Counted from the stretch's first letter, positions 36,415 to 44,212 are shown. The stretch is 64,000 nt of DNA from Larkinella soli (GCF_003703975.1 NZ_QTJY01000002.1:62001-126000); one strand, 5' to 3'. The notes: generated by a model not told the origin, from the letters alone. Made by a program: numbers and translations.

Positions 36415-37290
36415 CTACAGGATCACCAATAAACTCGACGGTACGACCTCCACCCGGGCGGTATCGGATTCCAGCACGACCGGCTCTCCGTCGATGTGCA
36501 CAGGCAACGGCCCCTGCCCTTTCACCACCACCCGGGTTCGGGGCAGGATGCTCAGGTAAGATGAACGGTCGAGGGTCCGGTTAAAAAGCTGATAGCCCAG
36601 CATCAGCACCGCCTGCATCGGAAACGGTTTCATGCAGCAGAGGTCCAGCAGCCCGTCGGAGACGTTGGCCTTTGGGGCAATCCAGGCGTTGTTCCCGAAC
36701 TGGCCGGCATTGGCGACCGTCAGTGAAAATAGTCGTTGTTTTTCCCCTTCCACCTCATACTCGGCCGGCCGGTAGCGCCGGTAGGCCGCCAGGGAGGTGC
36801 GGATATAGGTCGGCAGGCCCCGCGTCGCCTGCCGGGCGAACTCGTGAGCCACGTAGGCATCGAAACCCAGCCCGGTAGTACAGAAAAAAGGCAGGCCGTT
36901 GATGGTCCCGCTGTCGATCACGACGGGCCGGCCTTTCAGCGCCCGTCCGATGGCCTGCTTCGGCCGCAGCGGCAGGCCCAGGTGCCTTCCCAACCCGTTT
37001 CCTGAACCGACCGGCACGATGCCCAGCGCGGTCTGCGTCCGCAGGAGCGCCCGGGCGGTTTCGTTCACCGTTCCGTCACCGCCGATGGCCAGCACCCGCC
37101 CGATGCCCTGCCGGGCCGCAGCCTTCGCCAGTTCGGTGGCATGGCCGGGGGATTCGGTGAAGACCGCTTCCGGCACGAAACCGGCTTCCTCCGCGTCCTT
37201 CTTCAGAAAATCGACCCACTGCTGTTTTTCACGGACGGAGGCCGTTCCGGACAACGGGTTCACGATGGCAAGCAAACTCGTCTGGGCCAC
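36415..37290 (-). CDS. diacylglycerol/sphingosine kinase-like lipid kinase (YegS/DagK family)
   Basis: 291 residues. The catalytic domain shows the P-loop-like GGDGTVNE (residues 69-76) and the GSGNGLGR motif (97-104), both typical of DagK/YegS lipid kinases. Such enzymes phosphorylate diacylglycerol, sphingoid bases or other lipids at the inner face of the membrane. The short membrane protein gene upstream ends two bases before this ATG, so they are very likely one operon. The substrate cannot be told; an alpha-oxoamine synthase that could make sphingoid bases is nearby at 38.9 kb. Confidence 0.93.
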   Translation of the reverse strand: MAQTSLLAIVNPLSGTASVREKQQWVDFLKKDAEEAGFVPEAVFTESPGHATELAKAAARQGIGRVLAIGGDGTVNETARALLRTQTALGIVPVGSGNGLGRHLGLPLRPKQAIGRALKGRPVVIDSGTINGLPFFCTTGLGFDAYVAHEFARQATRGLPTYIRTSLAAYRRYRPAEYEVEGEKQRLFSLTVANAGQFGNNAWIAPKANVSDGLLDLCCMKPFPMQAVLMLGYQLFNRTLDRSSYLSILPRTRVVVKGQGPLPVHIDGEPVVLESDTARVEVVPSSLLVIL

Positions 37291-37292
37291 GG

Positions 37293-37406
37293 TCAGGAGA
37301 AAAAGATGAACAGGAGAATGATGAAAACGACGATGAAAACGTAATACCAGCCGTCGGCGAAGATGTAGGGCTTATAATCTTCGTAAAATTTACGGATTCG
37401 GTTCAT
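37293..37406 (-). CDS. 37-residue single-helix membrane protein
   Basis: A short ATG-to-TGA frame ending two bases before the lipid kinase gene. It reads MNRIRKFYEDYKPYIFADG and then an aromatic hydrophobic helix (YYVFIVVFIILLFIFF) ending in Ser, as expected of a small inner-membrane protein with an N-terminal cytoplasmic basic tail. No family is assigned. The tight spacing and the composition argue for a real gene; it might regulate or anchor the lipid kinase. Confidence 0.6.
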   Translation of the reverse strand: MNRIRKFYEDYKPYIFADGWYYVFIVVFIILLFIFFS

Positions 37407-37521
37407 AGGGAATGCCTCTTGCCCGCAAAGGTCGGAAAGTTGCGGCAGAATACGCAAAGAATACGGCCTGAATGCGGGGACAATCCGGCTTCTTTCCTTA
37501 CTTTGCGCCTAAAAACGGGGA

Positions 37522-37953
37522 ATGAGATACGTTGTTTTCCTGCTTTCCTTCTGGCTGGCCGCCTTCTCTGCGGCCGCCCAGACGCCCACCGACCGGAAAG
37601 CCATTCTGGACATTCTGAGCCGCCAGACTACCGACTGGAACGCCGGAAACGTGGAAGCCTTCATGAACGGCTACTGGCGCTCCGACTCGCTGACCTTCAT
37701 CGGCAAGGTCGGGGTCACCTACGGGTACGAGGCCACCCTGAGCAACTACAAACGGCGGTATCCGGACCGGGCCACGATGGGAACGCTGAAATTCACCATC
37801 CTGAAGCTGGAGTTTCAGGCAAAAAACGTCGCCTACGTCATCGGCCGGTTTCATCTGACGCGCCCGCAGATCGGCGACGCCGAGGGCTCTTTTACCCTGC
37901 TCTGGAAAAAAATAAACGGCCAGTGGCTGATCATCAGCGATCATTCCAGCTAA
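37522..37953 (+). CDS. secreted NTF2-like protein (DUF4440/YybH type)
   Basis: 143 residues: a signal peptide (VVFLLSFWLAAFSAAAQ, residues 4-20) and one NTF2-like fold. Typical features are the helix ILDILSRQTTDWNAGNVEAFMNGYW and the strand FTLLWKKINGQWLIISDH at the end. NTF2-like domains of this type bind small ligands or act as scaffolds; few have known functions. The MaoC-type gene starts 5 bases after its stop, so the two are likely co-transcribed. Confidence 0.85.
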   Translation: MRYVVFLLSFWLAAFSAAAQTPTDRKAILDILSRQTTDWNAGNVEAFMNGYWRSDSLTFIGKVGVTYGYEATLSNYKRRYPDRATMGTLKFTILKLEFQAKNVAYVIGRFHLTRPQIGDAEGSFTLLWKKINGQWLIISDHSS

Positions 37954-37958
37954 ACACT

Positions 37959-38372
37959 ATGACACCCTTCGGATTAAACGCCGTCCACCGGCACACCTTC
38001 CGCTTTTCACAGGCCGACGTCGAAGCCTTCGCCCGGGTCACCGGTGACGACAACCCGCTCCATCTGGATGCCGATTTTGCGGCACAGACGCCCTTCAAAC
38101 GTCCGATCATCCACGGTATGCTCGGCGCCGGCATCTTCACCAAAGTGCTCGGCACCGAATTCCCGGGCTACGGCTCCGTCTACCTGAAACAGACGCTGGA
38201 GTTCCTCCGCCCGATGTTCGTCGACACCGACTACGAGGCCGTCTTCACCGTCGTCTCCACCAACCCCGAAAAACACACCGCCGAAGTCTCCACCGAAATC
38301 CGGGACGCCGGCACGGGAAAAGTCACGACGAAAGGCGTCGCGACGCTGATGCATAAGGGAATTGTTGAGTGA
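37959..38372 (+). CDS. MaoC family (R)-specific enoyl-CoA hydratase
   Basis: 137 residues. The hydratase-2 active-site pair is visible in VTGDDNPLHLD (Asp30 and His35), followed by the GMLGAGIFTKVLG helix. The enzyme hydrates trans-2-enoyl-CoA to (R)-3-hydroxyacyl-CoA; such small MaoC proteins serve fatty acid, PHA or branched-chain acyl metabolism. The stop codon falls within the left arm of the palindromic element copy 2, so the element has provided or eroded the gene end. Confidence 0.88.
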   Translation: MTPFGLNAVHRHTFRFSQADVEAFARVTGDDNPLHLDADFAAQTPFKRPIIHGMLGAGIFTKVLGTEFPGYGSVYLKQTLEFLRPMFVDTDYEAVFTVVSTNPEKHTAEVSTEIRDAGTGKVTTKGVATLMHKGIVE

Positions 38373-38450
38373 TTGAGTGGTTGAATGATTGAATGGGCTC
38401 CGCCATTTGCAGCACTGCGGAGCTTCATTCAATCATTCAACAATTCAATC
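38371..38450. repeat. dispersed palindromic element, copy 2 (inverted relative to copy 1)
   Basis: An 80-base palindrome whose reverse complement matches the copy at 25668-25746 along its length, including a shared core with CTCCGCAGTGC. Its own arms pair well (33 or 34 bases each, with GATTGA outer end and GCTCCGC inner end). It overlaps the maoC stop codon and lies before the terminator at 38467. Confidence 0.88.
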
Positions 38451-38466
38451 ATCCAACAATTTGAAA

Positions 38467-38502
38467 CGCAAAAGGCCCGGCAGGTTTGCCGGGCCTTTTG
38501 CG
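38467..38502. terminator. strong bidirectional terminator
   Basis: A perfect 15-base-pair stem (CGCAAAAGGCCCGGC / GCCGGGCCTTTTGCG) with a 6-base loop between the convergent maoC and histone-like genes, with the A and T runs needed in each direction. Confidence 0.88.
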
Positions 38503-38520
38503 TTGGGAAGCGCGTAAGGA

Positions 38521-38712
38521 CTATGCCTTTTCCTGGCTGGCGGAGTTTTTCTGGTTCTGAACTTCGGACCGGATATTCTGAGCCAGGGTCTTCAGATCCT
38601 GCATGCCTTTCCGTACGCGGGTGCCGGCTGCCTGATTTCCTTTTTCATAGAATTTTTCGAAATCAGATTCCAAAGACATTACCAGATTTTTGATCTCATC
38701 GAAACGTGCCAT
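38521..38712 (-). CDS. histone H1-like protein (Hc1 family)
   Basis: 63 residues from the ATG at 38712. The protein is short, lysine-rich and nearly all helical, with GTRVRKGMQDLKTLAQNIRSEV near residue 30, which is the Bacteroidota form of the Hc1 histone family. Chlamydial Hc1 condenses DNA; the Bacteroidota versions are thought to act as abundant nucleoid proteins. It has its own promoter 68 bases upstream and a strong terminator. The start was chosen because the longer frame lacks homology and crosses the -7 box leader. Confidence 0.85.
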   Translation of the reverse strand: MARFDEIKNLVMSLESDFEKFYEKGNQAAGTRVRKGMQDLKTLAQNIRSEVQNQKNSASQEKA

Positions 38713-38779
38713 AGCAATACGTATGGGTTTAAAAGGTTGAAAAAAATGCCTTAAAACGGTCAAAAACCGCGTTTTTGGC

Positions 38780-38809
38780 GAAATATACGCATTCTACGAT
38801 TCAGCGCAA
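38780..38809 (-). promoter_or_regulatory. histone-like gene promoter
   Basis: On the minus strand TTG (38809-38807), a 19-base spacer, and TATATTTC (one mismatch to TAnnTTTG) lie about 68 bases upstream of the histone-like gene start. Confidence 0.6.
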
Positions 38810-38869
38810 GAAAAGAAGTAAAAAAATCGTTGGAAAAATCCAAATAGTATACTAATCCTTACTAAACGG

Positions 38870-40168
38870 TTACTCAGCGGCCTGGGTAACCGTAGAAATG
38901 CCCTCCAGACGGCTGAATTGGGCATTTTCCTGGTAATATCCCCGGGCCAGCTTGTCCGAAACTTCGCTGAAGGCTTTCAGGGTATACTCGACGTCTTCAA
39001 GCGAATGGGCGGCCGTCGGAATGATCCGGAGCATGATGACGCCCTTGGGAACCACCGGGTAGACGACGATCGAGCAGAAGATACCCATGTTCTCGCGCAT
39101 GTCGCGGACCAGGGCCGTGACTTCCGGAATACCGCCGACGCCGTGCAGCAGCACCGGCGTAACCGGCGAGGTAGTATCGCCGATGTTCAGGCCCCGCGCC
39201 CGCAGGCCCTCCTGCAGTACCCGCACGTTTTCCCACAGCTTCTCGCGCAGCTCCGGTTGGGTTTTGATCAGGTCCAGACGCTTCATGGCTCCGATGACAT
39301 ACGGCATCGGCAGGGCCTTGGCGTACGTCTGGGAGCGCATGTTATATTTCAGATACATGATGATGTCGTGATCGCCGGCGATGAAGGCCCCGATGGCGGC
39401 CATCGATTTGGCGAAGGTGGAGAAGTACAGATCGATGCCGTCCTGGCAGCCCTGCAGTTCGCCCACGCCCGCGCCGGTCGCGCCCATGGTGCCGAAGCCG
39501 TGCGCATCGTCGACCAGGAGTTTGAAGTCATATTTCTCTTTCAGGGCCACGATGCCTTTCAGGTCGCCGACCTTCCCCGACATACCGAATACCCCTTCGG
39601 TAATGACCAGAATACCACCACCTTTTTCGGCGGCCTTTTTCGTAGCCCGCTGGAGGTTCTTTTCCAGGCTGGCTACGTCGTTATGGTTAAACTTGTAATA
39701 TTCACCCATTTTGGCTTTATGCAGCCGGATCCCGTCGATCAGACAGGCATGACATTCCGCATCGTAGACGATCACGTCGCGGTAATCCACGACGGCTTCG
39801 ATGGCCGACATCACTCCCTGATAGCCGTAGTTCAGCAGGAAGGCGTCTTCCTTGCCGACGAAGGAGGCCAGTTGCTGCTCCAGCTGCTCATGGAGATCGG
39901 AATTTCCGGACATCATCCGCGCGCCCATCGGATAGGCAAGGCCCCACTGGGCGGCCGCTTCCGCATCCACTTTCCGAACTTCCGGATGGTTGGCTAACCC
40001 GAGATAGTTATTCAGACTCCAGTTCAGCATTTTCTTTCCCTGGAAGGTCATATGAGGTCCTAATTCCCCTTCCAGCTTGGGGAAAGCGAAATAATGGTGG
40101 GCATTCAGCTCCCGCGACGACGATCCGAGCGGGCCAAGATTCGTGCGTAATTTCTCAAATAAATCCAC
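38870..40168 (-). CDS. alpha-oxoamine synthase, serine palmitoyltransferase-like (or CapA-type cysteate acyltransferase)
   Basis: 432 residues, fold type I PLP enzyme of the KBL/AONS/SPT group. The internal aldimine lysine is in TFAKSMAAIGAF; the PLP contact DDAHGFGTMG precedes it. The N-terminal NWSLNNYLGLANHP and GARMMSGNSDLHEQLE segments are typical. The Bacteroidota versions join serine or cysteate to a fatty acyl-CoA, giving the first step of sphingolipids or of the capnine-type sulfonolipids that gliding bacteria need. Sequence alone does not separate the two. It is divergent from the biotin carboxylase gene, with its own promoter. Confidence 0.88.
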   Translation of the reverse strand: MDLFEKLRTNLGPLGSSSRELNAHHYFAFPKLEGELGPHMTFQGKKMLNWSLNNYLGLANHPEVRKVDAEAAAQWGLAYPMGARMMSGNSDLHEQLEQQLASFVGKEDAFLLNYGYQGVMSAIEAVVDYRDVIVYDAECHACLIDGIRLHKAKMGEYYKFNHNDVASLEKNLQRATKKAAEKGGGILVITEGVFGMSGKVGDLKGIVALKEKYDFKLLVDDAHGFGTMGATGAGVGELQGCQDGIDLYFSTFAKSMAAIGAFIAGDHDIIMYLKYNMRSQTYAKALPMPYVIGAMKRLDLIKTQPELREKLWENVRVLQEGLRARGLNIGDTTSPVTPVLLHGVGGIPEVTALVRDMRENMGIFCSIVVYPVVPKGVIMLRIIPTAAHSLEDVEYTLKAFSEVSDKLARGYYQENAQFSRLEGISTVTQAAE

Positions 40169-40218
40169 TTTATCTCGTTAATTATTGGTTTATAATGAGT
40201 TTGTTAACCACATAAGTA

Positions 40219-40249
40219 CAAAAGTAAATTAAATTCCGTCAACGGCAAA
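40219..40249 (-). promoter_or_regulatory. oxoamine synthase promoter
   Basis: TTTG (40249-40246), a 19-base spacer and TACTTTTG (exact -7 consensus) on the minus strand, about 51 bases before the start. It is the best promoter match in the window. Confidence 0.75.
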
Positions 40250-40282
40250 CCGGAGCCTCGGATTTAGAAAAACGGCCGGAAA

Positions 40283-40313
40283 TTGAAATGTGAGGGCAGG
40301 AAATCTATTTTTG
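40283..40313 (+). promoter_or_regulatory. biotin carboxylase promoter, leaderless candidate
   Basis: TTG at 40283-40285, a 20-base spacer and TATTTTTG at 40306-40313. The ATG of the carboxylase gene is only 4 bases after the -7 box, so transcription would start at or next to the ATG. Confidence 0.6.
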
Positions 40314-40316
40314 TGC

Positions 40317-41810
40317 ATGATCAGAAAGCTTCTCATCGCCAATCGGGGCGAAATTGCACTCCGCATCATGCGAACCGCCCGCGAAATGGGCATCCGGACC
40401 GTCGCCGTCTTCAGCGAAGCCGACCGCCTGTCTCCCCATGTCCGCTATGCCGACGAAGCGGTCTGCGTGGGCCCGGCCGCTTCCTCCGAATCCTACCTAA
40501 GGGCCGACACGATCATCCGGGTCTGCCGCGAAACGGGCGCCGACGCCATTCATCCCGGATACGGTTTTCTTTCCGAGAACGCCAGTTTTGCCCGGCAGGT
40601 GCGGGAAGCCGGTCTGATCTTCGTCGGCCCCTCCCCCGAGTCCATCGAGGTGATGGGGAGCAAACTGGCGGCCAAAGCGGCCGTTGCGGCATATAATATC
40701 CCGATGGTTCCCGGCACGCCCGAGGCCATCTCCGACGTGGCGGCCGCCAAGAAAACCGCTGCCGGGATCGGCTACCCGATTCTGATCAAGGCCAGCGCCG
40801 GCGGGGGCGGAAAAGGGATGCGGATCGTCGAGCGGGAGGAAGACTTCGATGAGCAGATGGCACGGGCAGTCAGCGAGGCCACCTCGGCCTTCGGCGACGG
40901 CTCGGTGTTCATCGAAAAATACGTCACCTCACCGCGGCACGTCGAGATTCAGGTGCTGGGTGATCAGCACGGCAACATCATTCACCTCTTCGAGCGGGAA
41001 TGCTCGGTCCAGCGCCGGCACCAGAAGGTCGTCGAGGAAGCCCCCTCCTCGGTGCTGACCCCGGAAATCCGGGCCGAAATGGGACGCTGTGCCGTCGACG
41101 TAGCCCGGGCCTGCGGGTATTATGGGGCCGGCACGGTGGAATTCATCGTCGATGCCGACCTGAACTTCTTTTTCCTGGAAATGAACACCCGGCTTCAGGT
41201 GGAACACCCCGTTACGGAGCAGATCACCGGAATCGACCTGGTTAAACAGATGATTTACATCGCCGAGGGCAAACCACTGGAAATCAAACAGGAAGCCCTG
41301 GCGATCAACGGTCATGCCATCGAAGTGCGGGTGTATGCCGAAGACCCCGCCAATAACTTCCTGCCCGACGTCGGAACGCTGAGCACCTATGAGCGGCCGC
41401 AGGGAAACGGGGTCCGGGTCGACGACGGTTTTGAGCAGGGCATGGCGATCCCGATTTATTACGACCCGATGATCGCCAAGCTGATTACGACCGGCGCAAC
41501 GCGACAGGAAGCGATTGAAAAGATGATTCGGGCCATCGACGAATACCGCATCACCGGGGTGCAGACGACGCTGCCCTTCTGCCGGTTCGTGATGGAACAC
41601 GAAGCCTTCCGCTCCGGGCAGTTCGACACCCATTTCGTCAGCCGGTATTTTACACCCGAGAAACTGGTTCCGGAAACGGACCCCGGCGAGGCCGGTCTGG
41701 CGGCCCTGCTGGCGGCCTGGCTTCTGCAGACGAGGAAACCAAAGCCGGAAACCGCCGAAGCCGGGGCGCAGCCGGTCCGGAGCCGTTGGAAAGAGAACCG
41801 TCTGCACTGA
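40317..41810 (+). CDS. biotin carboxylase subunit of an acyl-CoA carboxylase
   Basis: 497 residues from the ATG at 40317, which gives the typical MIRKLLIANRGEIALRI start. The ATP-grasp features are clear: the glycine-rich KASAGGGGKGMRIV loop, EKYVTSPRHVEIQVLGD, the FLEMNTRLQVEHPVTE bicarbonate site, and a C-terminal RVYAEDPANNFLPDVGT. About 45 residues beyond the usual AccC end (GLAALLAAWLLQT onward) resemble carboxylases that work on propionyl-CoA. Neither an accB nor a carboxyltransferase gene is nearby. meaB, 3 kb downstream, fits a propionyl/methylmalonyl-CoA pathway. Confidence 0.92.
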   Translation: MIRKLLIANRGEIALRIMRTAREMGIRTVAVFSEADRLSPHVRYADEAVCVGPAASSESYLRADTIIRVCRETGADAIHPGYGFLSENASFARQVREAGLIFVGPSPESIEVMGSKLAAKAAVAAYNIPMVPGTPEAISDVAAAKKTAAGIGYPILIKASAGGGGKGMRIVEREEDFDEQMARAVSEATSAFGDGSVFIEKYVTSPRHVEIQVLGDQHGNIIHLFERECSVQRRHQKVVEEAPSSVLTPEIRAEMGRCAVDVARACGYYGAGTVEFIVDADLNFFFLEMNTRLQVEHPVTEQITGIDLVKQMIYIAEGKPLEIKQEALAINGHAIEVRVYAEDPANNFLPDVGTLSTYERPQGNGVRVDDGFEQGMAIPIYYDPMIAKLITTGATRQEAIEKMIRAIDEYRITGVQTTLPFCRFVMEHEAFRSGQFDTHFVSRYFTPEKLVPETDPGEAGLAALLAAWLLQTRKPKPETAEAGAQPVRSRWKENRLH

Positions 41811-41815
41811 GCACC

Positions 41816-42448
41816 ATGAAGCTCTCCCCCGATCAGCTCGAATCCGCCGGTTATGTTCTGATGGAACGACTGGACCACCGGGAACTGGTGCCTTTCATTC
41901 AGACCTATCTGAAAAAGCGGACATTTTATTCCGTATGCTATTTCGCTGCCAATTTTATGGCGTTCGGGCTGGTGGTGTTTTTATTCGCCCTGAAGGCCCG
42001 GTCGCCGGGATTCGACTTCGGAGACGCCTTCGGTTTCCTGTCCATCGGCATCGCGCTTACGTTCGGGCTGATCCCCCTCCATGAGATGATCCACGCGCTG
42101 GCTTACCGGCTTCTGGGGGCAACGCAGACTTCCTTCGATGCCGACTGGAAAAAACTGGTATTCATGGCCGTAGCGGATCGTTTCGTGGCCGACCGCAGAG
42201 AATTCCTCATCGTCGCCCTGGCTCCCTTCGTCGTGATCAGCACCGTCGTGCTGGCGCTGCTGCCGATGGCCGGATTTTACTGGCAGCTGGCGCTGGCCGG
42301 GATCTTTCTGACCCATACGGCCTGCTGTTCAGGGGATTTTGGGCTGCTGAGTTATTTTGCGGCCCACCGGAATCGGGCGGTGGCCACCTACGACGACCGG
42401 CACAACAAGGTCTCCTTCTTCTACGGTTTTCGGAACGGCTCCTCCTGA
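41816..42448 (+). CDS. DUF3267 membrane zincin-like protein
   Basis: 210 residues from the ATG at 41816, five bases after the carboxylase stop. Four or five membrane helices are seen, and the second opens with PLHEMIHALAYRLLG, an HExxH zinc site (H89, E90, H93) inside the membrane, as in DUF3267 and site-2-protease-type peptidases. It may cut a membrane protein within or near the bilayer. The target is unknown. Tight spacing suggests it shares an mRNA with the carboxylase. Confidence 0.8.
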   Translation: MKLSPDQLESAGYVLMERLDHRELVPFIQTYLKKRTFYSVCYFAANFMAFGLVVFLFALKARSPGFDFGDAFGFLSIGIALTFGLIPLHEMIHALAYRLLGATQTSFDADWKKLVFMAVADRFVADRREFLIVALAPFVVISTVVLALLPMAGFYWQLALAGIFLTHTACCSGDFGLLSYFAAHRNRAVATYDDRHNKVSFFYGFRNGSS

Positions 42449-42551
42449 ACGTTTGCCGGAAAAAATCCGGAATCTATTCGCTTCGATCGCTGCCGTCCCG
42501 CAAACAACTTATCCGCTTCCGGGTTTCATAGGAAAGAAACCAAACAACGTT

Positions 42552-42923
42552 ATGCAACATTTTGAAACCCTGACGGAAGCCATGGAGAGCCTCCGCGAAA
42601 AAGGATATACACACGAATTCAGACCCAAACGGGACTATCTGGAAGAAACCGGCACGGGTTTGAAGCTGAAGACCGAGGAATTCAACGTGGATGAGTTTCA
42701 CCGGTTTGAAGGAACCTCCGACCCCGGTGATGAAATGACGCTCTACGCCATATCGACGGCCAACGGCATGAAAGGCGTGTTCGTTTCCGCCCAGGGAACC
42801 TACGCCAACGAGGTAACCTCCGAACTGATGCAGAAATTTTCGCTCTCCGAACGCCGGGAAGTCAATACGGACGGCGCCGTAAAGCCGATTCAGGCCATCG
42901 GCCTGGAAGAAAGTAAGCAATAG
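42552..42923 (+). CDS. small conserved Bacteroidota protein (database name 'phosphoribosylpyrophosphate synthetase' is doubtful)
   Basis: 123 residues from the ATG at 42552. The pattern MESLREKGYTHEFRPKRD then FNVDEFHRFEGTSDPGD and TLYAISTANGMKGVFV is a small Bacteroidota family that I recall being labelled as PRPP synthetase in databases, yet it has none of the PRPP-binding or ATP-binding motifs of that enzyme and is about one third of its length. The real function is unknown. It may follow the DUF3267 gene in the same transcript. Confidence 0.7.
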   Translation: MQHFETLTEAMESLREKGYTHEFRPKRDYLEETGTGLKLKTEEFNVDEFHRFEGTSDPGDEMTLYAISTANGMKGVFVSAQGTYANEVTSELMQKFSLSERREVNTDGAVKPIQAIGLEESKQ

Positions 42924-42935
42924 ATCGCCGACAGG

Positions 42936-42967
42936 TTGCGGTAGGGGGGTTCCAGAATGTATATTTG
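42936..42967 (+). promoter_or_regulatory. promoter of the queA leader
   Basis: TTG at 42936-42938, a 21-base spacer and TATATTTG at 42960-42967, an exact -7 consensus. Transcription should begin near 42973, giving a queA leader of about 120 bases with a long hairpin. Confidence 0.72.
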
Positions 42968-42972
42968 TCGCC

Positions 42973-43075
42973 GACAAGTAGTCAGGCATAACAGGTTAGC
43001 TTCCGGAAAGCCAGCAACCGACCTGTTATGCCTGGTTTCCTTCTATTGTTTTTACCTAATCTTGCGCTCTATCGA
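42973..43075 (+). ncRNA. structured queA leader or small RNA candidate
   Basis: Downstream of the promoter a perfect 14-base-pair stem (CAGGCATAACAGGT at 42983-42996, ACCTGTTATGCCTG at 43021-43034) closes on an inner GCTT/AAGC stem-loop and the unpaired GCCAGCAACC. A T-rich run (TTTTT) follows the stem near 43050. It ends before queA at 43093. The segment resembles a terminator-type attenuator or a small RNA; I found no match to a riboswitch I can name. Confidence 0.5.
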
Positions 43076-43092
43076 GAGTTTCTTTTGACCGT

Positions 43093-44136
43093 ATGAAGCT
43101 GTCTGAATTTAAATTTGACTTGCCCCAAAGTCTTGTCGCCTTGTATCCGCCCGATCGTGGGGAGTCGCGGCTGATGGTTGTTGACCGGAAAACCAAAACC
43201 ATCGAACATAAACAGTTCTCCGACATCCTGTCCTACTTCGACGACGGCGATGTGATGGTTATCAACAACACCAAGGTATTTCCAGCCAGGCTTTACGGCA
43301 ACAAGGAAAAGACCGGCGCCAAGATCGAGGTCTTTCTTCTGCGCGAACTCAACCGCGAAATGCGGCTCTGGGACGTTCTGGTCGATCCGGCCCGGAAAAT
43401 TCGCGTCGGCAACAAGCTGTATTTCGGCGACAGCGATCTGGTGGCCGAAGTCATCGACAACACGACCTCCCGCGGACGAACCATCCGTTTTCTGTTCGAA
43501 GGTTCGCACGAGGAATTCATGAAGACCATCGACGAACTGGGCGAAACCCCGCTGCCGCGGGAGATCAAACGCCGGACCGAGGACGCCGACCGGGACCGGT
43601 ACCAGACCATTTTTGCCCAGCACATCGGTGCCGTGGCCGCCCCGACCGCCGGGATGCACTTTACCAAAATGATGATGAAGCGGATGGAGATCAAGGGCAT
43701 CCACTTCGCGCCCATCACCCTGCACGTCGGCCTCGGCACGTTCCGGCCGGTGGATGTGGAGGACCTGACCAAGCACAAAACCGACTCCGAGAATTATATT
43801 ATTACGGACCCGGCCGCCGACATCGTCAACGAAGCGCTCGACAACAACAAACGGGTCTGCGCCATCGGGACGACCTCGCTGAAGGCCGTCGAATCGTCAG
43901 TATCGGCCAACGGACGGCTGAAACCCGTCGAGGGCTGGACGGACAAGTTCATTTTTCCGCCCTACGAATTCAAGATCGCCAACTCCCTGCTGACCAACTT
44001 TCACCTGCCGGAGTCCATCCTGATCATGATGACGAGCGCTTTCGGGGGCTACGATCTGGTTATGAAGGCTTACGAAACTGCCATCCGGGAGAAATATAAA
44101 TTCTTCAGCTACGGCGACGCCATGCTGATTTTATAG
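43093..44136 (+). CDS. queA: S-adenosylmethionine:tRNA ribosyltransferase-isomerase
   Basis: 347 residues, complete. The start [20 protein letters not shown] and the motifs [27 protein letters not shown] and [16 protein letters not shown] are diagnostic of QueA. It transfers the ribosyl part of SAM to preQ1 in tRNA, making epoxyqueuosine, the penultimate step of queuosine synthesis. The other queuosine genes are not in the window. Expression is likely set by the hairpin-containing leader, and ispD lies downstream. Confidence 0.97.
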   Translation: MKLSEFKFDLPQSLVALYPPDRGESRLMVVDRKTKTIEHKQFSDILSYFDDGDVMVINNTKVFPARLYGNKEKTGAKIEVFLLRELNREMRLWDVLVDPARKIRVGNKLYFGDSDLVAEVIDNTTSRGRTIRFLFEGSHEEFMKTIDELGETPLPREIKRRTEDADRDRYQTIFAQHIGAVAAPTAGMHFTKMMMKRMEIKGIHFAPITLHVGLGTFRPVDVEDLTKHKTDSENYIITDPAADIVNEALDNNKRVCAIGTTSLKAVESSVSANGRLKPVEGWTDKFIFPPYEFKIANSLLTNFHLPESILIMMTSAFGGYDLVMKAYETAIREKYKFFSYGDAMLIL

Positions 44137-44149
44137 CCTTCGACCATCC

Positions 44150-44212
44150 GGGGTAAAAGACAAGTGTTTATGTTTGCAGACCACTAAACAGACCATCCTT
44201 GTCTTTTACCCC
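44150..44212. promoter_or_regulatory. inverted repeat enclosing the ispD -7 box
   Basis: Perfect 15-base arms GGGGTAAAAGACAAG (44150-44164) and CTTGTCTTTTACCCC (44198-44212) with a 33-base loop. The loop holds TATGTTTG (44169-44176), an exact -7 consensus followed by C, and the right arm contains the ispD start codon. It may be an operator or a control hairpin for ispD. No good -33 TTG is seen. Confidence 0.6.

Noticed and set aside
37419-37958. N-terminal extension of the MaoC protein
   Set aside because: The frame stays open upstream of 37959, but that stretch lies across the NTF2-like gene in another frame and has no hydratase features.
42552-42923. PRPP synthetase
   Set aside because: The protein is only 123 residues and has none of the PRPP or ATP binding motifs, so the database name was not used as a function.
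42973-43075. SAM-I riboswitch in the queA leader
   Set aside because: The GCCAGCAACC piece is suggestive, but the paired core, the GGAGGGA-type segment and the remaining helices of SAM-I are not there.
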